From Paludibacteraceae bacterium (GTDB lineage Bacteria; Bacteroidota; Bacteroidia; Bacteroidales; Paludibacteraceae), in NCBI GenBank assembly GCA_017464025.1, contig JAFUEI010000048.1, positions 1 to 54,142 of the forward strand: a stretch of 54,142 nt of DNA. Direction: 5' to 3'. Below the pieces are notes generated by a model. The model was not told the origin of the DNA. It made no database searches and saw only the letters and a program-made list of their open reading frames with translations. Position numbers and translations under genes: made by a program. Below are positions 18,198 to 24,801 of this stretch, piece by piece; positions within the stretch are counted from its first letter, which is position 1, and each line of letters starts with the position of its first letter.

Positions 18198-18833
18198 ATG
18201 CAAGTTATCGAACAAGAACCGCTGCTGATGCCCGAGTACGGCCGCAACGTGCAGCGTATGGTGGAGTATGCACTCACGCTTACCGACAAGGCGGAGCGCA
18301 CGCGTTGCGTGCAGGCTATCATGCACACGATGGAGAACCTCTTCCCCTATCTAAAGAACGAAGAATCGCGCCACAAGATGTACGACCATCTGGCCATGAT
18401 GTCTGGTTTTCGTTTGGATATAGACTTCCCGTACAACCGTCCGACCCCCGACGAGTTGCGCTACCGTCCGGAGCGGCTGTCCTACAACACGGCGCAGCCT
18501 GTGCGCTACAGGCACTACGGGCGCATCATCCAGAATATGGTGCGTGAGGCTATGGACGAGACGGACGAAGAGCGGCGCAAACAGCTTGTTTTACGCATAG
18601 CCAACCGCATGAAGCAGAACTACCTGGTATGGAACAAGGACCATGTGGACGAAGCCCGTATAAAGGAGGACATACAAACACTTTCCGACGGCCGGCTGAG
18701 TTGCGACTTTCCGGAGTTCCAGCTTGCTTCGGCCAAACTGCTCAATCCGCAAGGCGGTCAGCCGCAGGGACAGACCTTTCAGCAGCAAGGCAAGAAGAAA
18801 CGCAAGAAGAAGAGAAACGCTCCGGCCAACTGA
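18198..18833 (+). CDS. DUF4290 protein
   Basis: 211 residues, a Bacteroidetes-specific conserved family of unknown function. Mostly helical; conserved features visible are YGRNVQRMVEYA, HTMENLFPYLKNEESRHKMYDHLAMMS and MKQNYLVWNKDHVD. The C-terminus is a Gln-rich linker ending in a strongly basic run (KKKRKKKR), which may bind nucleic acid (inference). A strong terminator follows, so it is last in its unit; in many relatives murA comes next, but not here. Confidence 0.85.
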   Translation: MQVIEQEPLLMPEYGRNVQRMVEYALTLTDKAERTRCVQAIMHTMENLFPYLKNEESRHKMYDHLAMMSGFRLDIDFPYNRPTPDELRYRPERLSYNTAQPVRYRHYGRIIQNMVREAMDETDEERRKQLVLRIANRMKQNYLVWNKDHVDEARIKEDIQTLSDGRLSCDFPEFQLASAKLLNPQGGQPQGQTFQQQGKKKRKKKRNAPAN

Positions 18834-18903
18834 CCGCCCGCGGCAACCGCGGCTTCTACAAACGATTTAATAACTCTATAGATTCTATAGACAGTAAAGA
18901 CAA

Positions 18904-18938
18904 CGAAAGCCCCGCACCACAAAGGTGCGGGGCTTTCG
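18904..18938. terminator. Bidirectional terminator
   Basis: 15-bp perfect stem (GAAAGCCCCGCACC and its complement plus one more pair) with loop ACAAA lies between the convergent DUF4290 and EF-G2 genes. Confidence 0.88.
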
Positions 18939-18960
18939 GTTTGTCCAGACGGGGATTGGG

Positions 18961-21120
18961 TTAATCCTCGTCTTTCTGGCTCTCCTGATACTCTTTGACG
19001 AGCTTGTCCTGTACGTCCTGCGGAACAAGGCGGTACTCGTTGAAGCGCATCGAGAAGGAAGCGCGGCCGCCCGTCAGCGACGACAGCGATGTGGAGTAGC
19101 TTGACATCTCTTTCAAGGGCACTTGTGCTTTCAGGTGCTCGAAGCCCTTCTCCGACTGCATGCCCATCACCATACCGCGACGGCCCTGCAGGTCGCTCAT
19201 CACATCGCCCATCTTGTCGGACGGTACGAAGATATCCACGTCATATACCGGTTCCAGCACCTTCGGGCCTGCATTGCGGAAGGCCTCGGCAAAGGCGTTT
19301 CGGCCGGCCAGACGGAAGGAGATTTCGTTGGAGTCAACGGGGTGCATCTTGCCGTCGTAGATGATGACGCGCACGTCGCGAGCGTAGCTTCCCGTCAGCG
19401 GGCCTTGCTCGATACGGTCCATCAGACCCTTGAGGATGGCGGGAATGAAGCGGGCGTCGATGGCACCACCTACGATACTGTTGATGAGCACGAGCTTGCC
19501 GCCCCACTCCAGAGGTATCTCCTGCGTGTCCTTCACGCTGATTTTGTATTCCTGGTTGCCGAACTTGTAGGTTTCCTTCACGGGTTCGCCTTCCACGTAA
19601 GGCTCGACAATGAGGTGCACCTCGCCGAACTGGCCCGAACCACCCGACTGCTTCTTGTGGCGGTAATCGGCCCGTGCGGCCTTCGTGATGGTCTCGCGAT
19701 ACGGAATCTTGGGCTCGTCGTACTGAATCATCATCTTGTCGTTGTTCTCCAGACGCCATTTCAGCGTGCGCAGGTGGAATTCGCCTTGACCGCTTACGAT
19801 GGTCTGGCGCAACTCTTTGCTCTGCTCGATAATCCAGGTCGGGTCCTCTTCGTGCATACGGGTGAGGAGGGCGCTGAGTTTCTCCGAATCGCTCTCCGTA
19901 ACAGGACGGATGGCGCGGCGATACTTCGGTTCGGGGTACTTAATCTGACCATATACGTAGTCGCACTCCTTGGCGTTCAGCGTGTTGCCTGTGCGCGAGT
20001 CTTTCAGCTTCACGGTAGCGGCAATGTCGCCTGCGGCCACTTCGTCAATCGTGGTGCGGATGCTTCCGTCCACAGCGTAGAGCTGCGAGATGCGCTCTTT
20101 GGAGCCGCGGTTCATGTTCTGCAGGTCGTCGGCGCCGTGCACGGTGCCCTGCATGACCTTGAAGTAGTTGACTTCGCCGATGTGGGGTTCCACACTGGTC
20201 TTGAAGATGAACATCGATGTGGGAGCCTTCGGGTCGCACTTCACTTCCGTGCCGTCTTCGGTGACAGGGACGGGGGCTTCGCTTACAGCGGGAGCAATCT
20301 CGCCGAGGAACTCCATCAGTTTCCTGACGCCCATGTCGCGCGCAGCGGAGGTGCAGACTACGGGATATACGCCGGCTTCCATGAACACCTTATGCAGACC
20401 GCGGTGGGTCTCCTCCGGAGTGAGCGTCATCTCCTCGAAGAACTTCTCCATCAGAGCCTCGTCGGCCTCGGCAGCCATCTCAAACAGCGCTGCCTGAAGT
20501 TCTTCGGCCTTGCCCTGCTCGGCTGCAGGGATGTCCAGAATCTCGGGAGCGCCGCCTTCGGCCTTCCACTGGTACATCTTCATCTGGAGCACGTCGATTA
20601 CGGCATTGAAGCCGGCACCGGCGTTGACGGGATATTGCACGACAGCGACCTTGTTGCCGAACGACTCTTTGAGTTGCTCGATGGTACGGTCGAAGTTGGC
20701 GTTCTCATGGTCGAGTTTGTTCACCACGAACATCACCGGCTTCTTCATGTTCTCGGCATAGCGGTAGTGATTTTGCGTGCCCACTTCCACTCCGCCGTTG
20801 GCTGACAGCACGATAACGGCCGTGTCAGTAACATTCAGACTGGTCACCATACCGCCCACGAAGTCGTCCGACCCCGGGCAATCGATGATATTGAGTTTCT
20901 TGCCGGCGAACTCGATGTTGCAGACCGTGCTGAACACCGAATATCCATACTCTTTCTCTACGGGGAAGTAGTCGCTCACAGTGTTCTGAGCCTCTACGGT
21001 TCCACGACGTTTGATGACACCACTCTCCAGAAGCATCGCCTCTATGAGAGTGGTTTTTCCCGAGCCACTTCCGCCCATGAGGGAAATGTTCTTGATCTCG
21101 TTTGCTTGATAGGTTTTCAT
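18961..21120 (-). CDS. fusA2: Elongation factor G paralogue EF-G2
   Basis: 719 residues with the full EF-G domain order: G domain (1-270), domain II, III, IV (IPYRETITKAARADYRHKKQSGGSGQFGEV) and V. The GTP-binding motifs diverge from true EF-G: P-loop GGSGSGKT at 16-23 replaces AHxDxGKT, and the switch II motif is DCPGSDDF instead of DTPGHVDF, so the catalytic histidine is replaced by serine. NKLD is kept. In Bacteroides thetaiotaomicron an EF-G2 of this kind is reported to support translation without GTP hydrolysis during carbon limitation; the same role is plausible here by homology. Own promoter, leader about 145 nt. Confidence 0.9.
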   Translation of the reverse strand: MKTYQANEIKNISLMGGSGSGKTTLIEAMLLESGVIKRRGTVEAQNTVSDYFPVEKEYGYSVFSTVCNIEFAGKKLNIIDCPGSDDFVGGMVTSLNVTDTAVIVLSANGGVEVGTQNHYRYAENMKKPVMFVVNKLDHENANFDRTIEQLKESFGNKVAVVQYPVNAGAGFNAVIDVLQMKMYQWKAEGGAPEILDIPAAEQGKAEELQAALFEMAAEADEALMEKFFEEMTLTPEETHRGLHKVFMEAGVYPVVCTSAARDMGVRKLMEFLGEIAPAVSEAPVPVTEDGTEVKCDPKAPTSMFIFKTSVEPHIGEVNYFKVMQGTVHGADDLQNMNRGSKERISQLYAVDGSIRTTIDEVAAGDIAATVKLKDSRTGNTLNAKECDYVYGQIKYPEPKYRRAIRPVTESDSEKLSALLTRMHEEDPTWIIEQSKELRQTIVSGQGEFHLRTLKWRLENNDKMMIQYDEPKIPYRETITKAARADYRHKKQSGGSGQFGEVHLIVEPYVEGEPVKETYKFGNQEYKISVKDTQEIPLEWGGKLVLINSIVGGAIDARFIPAILKGLMDRIEQGPLTGSYARDVRVIIYDGKMHPVDSNEISFRLAGRNAFAEAFRNAGPKVLEPVYDVDIFVPSDKMGDVMSDLQGRRGMVMGMQSEKGFEHLKAQVPLKEMSSYSTSLSSLTGGRASFSMRFNEYRLVPQDVQDKLVKEYQESQKDED

Positions 21121-21271
21121 GATAATGGGTATTTAGTTATTTGGTTTTGTTCTGGTTGCGCCTTGCACGGCAAGTCGGCGCTCTCCGTCGGCAGACGCGT
21201 TGCAACTTGCTCTGCCGCTGCCACGGAGACGTTATGACGGCTTCCCGCGCAAAGACCTTCTTTTTCCGCTG

Positions 21272-21302
21272 CAAAGATACAATAAATTTTTATAACTACC
21301 AA
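21272..21302 (-). promoter_or_regulatory. Promoter of EF-G2
   Basis: Minus strand: TTGG (21302-21299), 19-bp spacer, TATCTTTG (21279-21272). The resulting leader of about 145 nt is rich in complementary segments and could be regulated. Confidence 0.6.
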
Positions 21303-21402
21303 TACCCAACGATGCGGCTGTGTTGATTTCGTGTGTACTGATTGTCCACTCGTCTGCCGCCCCTGTTTTCCCCCATTCAACGGCGGTCCCTGCCGACGGC
21401 AT

Positions 21403-21437
21403 AAAAAAAAGAATGCGCCGGCACAGCCGACACATTC
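21403..21437 (-). terminator. Terminator of the tRNA-Leu/intron transcript
   Basis: Minus strand: 12-bp stem GAATGTGTCGGC / GCCGGCGCATTC (two G-U pairs, loop TGT) followed by eight T. Located just beyond the 3' exon of tRNA-Leu. Confidence 0.85.
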
Positions 21438-21501
21438 TCTTTCTGCTTCGTACCGCGAGCGGGGGTCGAACCCGCACAGCCGTTTCGGGCCAAAGGATTT
21501 T

Positions 21502-21938
21502 CTTGCTACACTTGGTTTTGCCCAAGCCATCCCCTGAATAGGAGGGGGATGTTGTAGTCTGGACTATTTCTTCACCATATCTGCAATAGCAGACACAGGT
21601 GCCTCCCGTATAGTCTCTACGCCGTTTATCTACGGATGCTCCGCAGAATTTAGTGAGCCATCGCCAAAGGGCAGGTTGCCCTGTCCGAGGTTTCTGTTTG
21701 TTAGAGAGGTTCTACTCACAAGGTTTCCCCTGTGGCACTCTTGTTCAGACCTCTGTAATTTTCCGTAAGAGCGTGGCAAGTCGGGCATAGAATCATCAAA
21801 TTCTCCAGCCGATTGTCTGATGTGTTGCCATTGATATGGTGCAATTCCAGAGGAATCTCTCTGCCTCGCCATTCCCATAAACCGCAACACTCGCATTTTT
21901 TCGAGCAGCTTCCTGAAAATTCTCTTTGGTCTTTTTCA
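21502..21938 (-). ncRNA. Group I intron inside tRNA-Leu(UAA)
   Basis: 437 nt. The 5' exon ends in U34 and the intron ends in G (position 21502), as required. Core elements are visible in the second half: P7 pairs GACTAT (21615-21610) with ATAGTC (21567-21562); P8 lies between them as CACC/GGTG plus TCTGC/GCAGA; the R-like segment GTAGAGACTATACGGG and the S-like segment AAGAAATAGTCC match the classical conserved boxes. A P9 domain follows, closed by CTACA/TGTAG, with CATCCCC/GGGGATG and CTTGG/CCAAG arms. P1 is weak: CTU of the exon could pair with GAG at 21924-21922. The 5' half is taken up by an HNH coding stretch. Confidence 0.85.
21716..21937 (-). pseudogene. HNH homing endonuclease domain within the intron (no start codon)
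   Basis: A 73-codon open stretch in the intron encodes a complete HNH core: zinc cysteines in KCECCG, catalytic HHINGN, DNRLENLMIL and CPTCH, ending in KSATGETL and a TGA stop. These are the signatures of small intron- and phage-type HNH nucleases. However, no ATG, GTG or TTG occurs in frame before the domain; the frame runs back into the tRNA exon and meets TAG in the D loop. The N-terminal helical region normally found in such proteins is missing. I read it as a degenerate homing nuclease whose active-site residues are still intact, or one started in a non-standard way. Confidence 0.75.
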
Positions 21939-21990
21939 AAGTCCTTCGTGTCTACCTATTCCACCATCGCGGCGTTTTCGTAAGCGGCTG

Positions 21991-22022
21991 CAAAATTAGT
22001 GCAAGTTTTTGGATTATACAAA
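21991..22022 (-). promoter_or_regulatory. Promoter of tRNA-Leu
   Basis: Minus strand: TTTG (22022-22019), 20-bp spacer, TAATTTTG (21998-21991), about 18 bp before the tRNA 5' end. Perfect consensus. Confidence 0.8.
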
Positions 22023-22051
22023 TGCAATATGCCGGTAGCATGAAAATGAGA

Positions 22052-22080
22052 GTCTCCCGCTCTGTCGCAGAGCAGGAGAC
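22052..22080 (-). terminator. Hairpin terminator of the TonB receptor/HMA operon
   Basis: GTCTCC-c-GCTCTG / CAGAGC-a-GGAGAC: 12 pairs with one mismatch and a TCG loop, followed on the minus strand by TCTCATTTTC. Lies downstream of the HMA gene. The T tract is imperfect. Confidence 0.55.
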
Positions 22081-22208
22081 GTGAATGTGAAAATATACTA
22101 TAAAACAGGTTGATTTCTTTCTCAAGAATCACGATGCAAAAGTACTGCCTTCCGGTATATCCCGCAATCCCCAAATGTGGTGATTTTGCGGGGGGAATGT
22201 CCCGCTTG

Positions 22209-22520
22209 TCATTTTCCGGTCACAGGCGGTGCCGGCATCTCTATAAGCGAAACCGGCTTTTTTATCTTCTCAAAGGCCTGCTTGAGGGTGGCGGTATCCG
22301 TCTTTTGCGGATCCCATGTGAGCGTCACCGTCTGCGCCTCCTTGTCGATGTGCATATCCTTCAGCCCTTTCTCATAAGGGATGTAGTTCTGGATACGTTT
22401 GACGCAGTTGTCGCAACTGATTTGCACGTGGAAGACAGCCGTTTGGCGCGCGGCTTTAGGCTTGGCCTGCACGGCGAGCGCAAGGCAGAGTATCAACATG
22501 ACAAGAAAAGAGGGTTTCAT
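22209..22520 (-). CDS. Secreted heavy-metal-associated (HMA) domain protein
   Basis: 103 residues from MKPSFLVMLILCLALAVQA, a signal peptide; a start 11 codons earlier would overlap the receptor gene and add a basic leader. The HMA fold is seen in FHVQISCDNCVKRIQNYIPYEKGLKDMHIDKEAQTVTLTW split across the protein, with the metal-binding pair CDNC in place of the usual MxCxxC. Likely binds copper or another soft metal in the periplasm. It directly follows a TonB-dependent receptor, implying a joint metal uptake or handling unit. Confidence 0.82.
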   Translation of the reverse strand: MKPSFLVMLILCLALAVQAKPKAARQTAVFHVQISCDNCVKRIQNYIPYEKGLKDMHIDKEAQTVTLTWDPQKTDTATLKQAFEKIKKPVSLIEMPAPPVTGK

Positions 22521-22545
22521 CGTATGTATGTTTTTCTGTTTGTTT

Positions 22546-24609
22546 TTATTCATCTGCTTCTTTGGCTAATGCCCAGCGGAATCCGATATACACTTTCCAG
22601 CCGCTTATGGGGGCGTATACCATGGATGCGTCAAAATCTGCGCCAAAGGGACTATGGGCGGCAATGACAGGCTCCGGCTGGCGGTAGTTGGTCATATTCT
22701 CTGCTCCGGCGTAAAGCGAGCAGTTGCGCCAATACTTCGTAATCTGTGCCATCAGTTGCGGATACCAGCTGTATGCCGGTTGCCACAGCGGATTGACAGG
22801 GTCGGGGTCAGGCATCCGGCCTCCGCCGTTGAACTGTGCCGTCACATCGAACTGCCACCGCCGGAGCGGTGTGATATACGAGGTGGTGATGATGCCTTTG
22901 AAGCGTGGCGTGAGCGGTTTTGGGCGGAGTGTGCCGTTGATGGTCTGGCGCACATCTGTCTGCCGGAAAGCGGCTGTCAGCGTCCAGCCGCGCAGTATCT
23001 CCATCGAGGCTTCCACCTGCCAGCTTTGGGCGAAATGGCGCTCCCCGTCGGAGTTCCGGAGAAAGACAGTATGCGCATCGGTGTCCAAATCGAGGAAAGC
23101 GCACTGCAGGAAATGTGTGTAGTAGTATTCGCCCGACAATTGCAACTCCCTGCCTGCAATAGGAATGTAGAAGGTGGTTGTGATGCCGGCGTTGACGGCC
23201 CTTTCCTGTTTCAGCGTTTCCGCGGGCAGAACCAGTTGGCGTGAAGAGGCGAGTACGGCCGTGTTGTCAGCTATTATATTCGGCGAGCGATAGCCCATTC
23301 CTGCACTGGCGCGCAGTGTCCACCACTGCCATGGTGCATAGCGGATGTTCACGCGTGGTGTGAAGAACAGGCCGTAGCGGCTGGAGTAGTCCGCCCGCAC
23401 TCCTGCCACGAGCGACAACTGCTCCTGCCACGTCAGGCTGTATTCGGCAAACACCCCCGGCGTCAGCTCCCAGCGGGAGAAGTCCGTTGTATCCGGCTGG
23501 CTGGTCAGCAGCAGTTCGCTGTACCGGTCGAAGTTGGCGGACAGGCCGGTTGTCAGTTTATGCCCTTCGGCGGGCTCAAACTGAAACATCGCATTGAGGT
23601 AGGCATTCGTCTGTGCGGCCTGCCATGTGCGCTTGCCGTAGCGGTTGCGCTGGTGATGCCGGCTCAGTGCCGTGATGATACCTATCGACATCGCCCGCTC
23701 AGGGTCGATCACGTAGCCGTTTTTCATGAAGCCTTCGATACGCTTGGTGTCCAGACCGATGTGGTAAAGCCCGGCATCCTCTTTGCGCCGGAAGAGGTTT
23801 TCGCTGCCTTGGCCGGCAAAGCGTTGGTCGTAGATGCCACGGACAAGAATGCGGCCGGTGTAGTTGCCATGGAAGATGTCCCAGCGGTTGAGCAGGTTGA
23901 CCTGACCGCCGGTGGGCATGTCCATAAAGCCGTCTTTGTTGGCATCCATACCCATTGGCATGAGTTGTGCGTGCGCCAGCACTCCCGTTGACACATCTGC
24001 TTTCCCCCCCTCCGGCCGACTCACCTGCCATCCGCCGGTGAGGTTGAGTTCGGTGTGCAGCTCCGTGTTCAGCATCACGTTCACCGCTATCGGATCTTGT
24101 AGTTTGGGTTTGAGATACTCGATGTTGATTTGTCCGGTTGTGCTTTCATAGCCGTTGATGACGGAGGCCGTGCCTTTGCTTACCTGAATAGACTCCATCC
24201 AAGGACCGGGGATATATTCCATGCCCATCTGTTGGGCCAATCCCCTGATGCCGGGCGTATTCTCGGTGAGCAACTGCACATAGGTGCCGCTCAGTCCGAG
24301 CAGACGTATCTGTTTGGCCCCTGTCACGGCATCGCTGTAGGCGACATCCACCGAGGCATTCGTCTCAAAACTCTCCGAGAGGTTGCAGCAGGCAGCCTTA
24401 CAGAGTTCGGAAGCATTGATTTTCTGGGAGTCGAAAGCCGATGTGCGGCTCTTGACTGTCGAGACACGACGGGCGCTGACCGACACCTCCTGCAGCGTCA
24501 GGTCGTCCGCCGACACGGCCAATGTGTCGGCACCTGCCGGTTTTTGCGCTGTCGTGGCGGTTGCAAAGAATGAGAGCAATAATCCTATGATGATGTTTCT
24601 CCGCTTCAT
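22546..24609 (-). CDS. TonB-dependent outer-membrane receptor (probable metal/chelate uptake)
   Basis: 687 residues from MKRRNIIIGLLL, which starts a signal peptide. The plug domain runs from about 45 to 160 (LCKAACCNLSESFETNASVD, GAKQIRLLGLSGTYVQLLTEN, VSKGTASVINGYESTTGQIN) and the rest is a beta-barrel with many aromatic-ended strands, ending in a short C-terminal strand. There is no SusD partner and no carboxypeptidase-like leader domain, so it is not a glycan-utilisation receptor. The following gene encodes a secreted HMA protein 25 bp later, pointing to a metal substrate. Substrate not determinable from sequence. Confidence 0.88.
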   Translation of the reverse strand: MKRRNIIIGLLLSFFATATTAQKPAGADTLAVSADDLTLQEVSVSARRVSTVKSRTSAFDSQKINASELCKAACCNLSESFETNASVDVAYSDAVTGAKQIRLLGLSGTYVQLLTENTPGIRGLAQQMGMEYIPGPWMESIQVSKGTASVINGYESTTGQINIEYLKPKLQDPIAVNVMLNTELHTELNLTGGWQVSRPEGGKADVSTGVLAHAQLMPMGMDANKDGFMDMPTGGQVNLLNRWDIFHGNYTGRILVRGIYDQRFAGQGSENLFRRKEDAGLYHIGLDTKRIEGFMKNGYVIDPERAMSIGIITALSRHHQRNRYGKRTWQAAQTNAYLNAMFQFEPAEGHKLTTGLSANFDRYSELLLTSQPDTTDFSRWELTPGVFAEYSLTWQEQLSLVAGVRADYSSRYGLFFTPRVNIRYAPWQWWTLRASAGMGYRSPNIIADNTAVLASSRQLVLPAETLKQERAVNAGITTTFYIPIAGRELQLSGEYYYTHFLQCAFLDLDTDAHTVFLRNSDGERHFAQSWQVEASMEILRGWTLTAAFRQTDVRQTINGTLRPKPLTPRFKGIITTSYITPLRRWQFDVTAQFNGGGRMPDPDPVNPLWQPAYSWYPQLMAQITKYWRNCSLYAGAENMTNYRQPEPVIAAHSPFGADFDASMVYAPISGWKVYIGFRWALAKEADE

Positions 24610-24677
24610 CGTCGGTCGTAACCGGATACTTCGGTGAGCATGCACCTGCCGGCTTCCAGTCTTACTGATTCCGGTTG

Positions 24678-24685
24678 CAAAGGTA
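24678..24685 (-). promoter_or_regulatory. Probable -7 box of the TonB receptor operon
   Basis: Minus-strand TACCTTTG about 70 bp before the start codon; no convincing -33 box at the proper distance. Confidence 0.5.
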
Positions 24686-24801
24686 TGGAGAATAAACAGG
24701 ACATAAATCCCTAAAAATAGTTATTCCTGACGGAGTTTATCCTGCCGGAAATGGTGACTGCCGCCCTCCCGGAGTCAGCACCGGCAAGAGACAAAGCCTG
24801 T

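Larger units (their letters stand above)
21451..21973 (-). tRNA. tRNA-Leu (UAA), split by a group I intron
   Basis: Two exons on the minus strand, 21973-21939 (35 nt) and 21501-21451 (51 nt), join to an 86-nt class II tRNA. Acceptor GCCGCGA pairs with TCGCGGT (first pair G-T), the D arm is tRNA-Leu-like (GGTAGACAC), the joined anticodon stem AGGA/TCCT encloses loop CTTAAAA with anticodon TAA, a long variable arm follows, and the T arm reads GCGGG-TTCGACC-CCCGC. The break is between positions 34 and 35 of the anticodon, the same site used by group I introns in cyanobacterial tRNA-Leu(UAA). Without splicing no functional tRNA could form from this copy. Confidence 0.88.

Noticed and set aside
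19123-20805. 560-codon frame antisense to EF-G2
   Set aside because: Same shadow effect; no start signal or recognisable motif.
21451-21973. Two separate tRNA fragments or an attachment-site remnant from an integrated element
   Set aside because: The halves join to one perfect tRNA-Leu(UAA), and the insert has group I core elements and correct end bases, which an integration remnant would not have.
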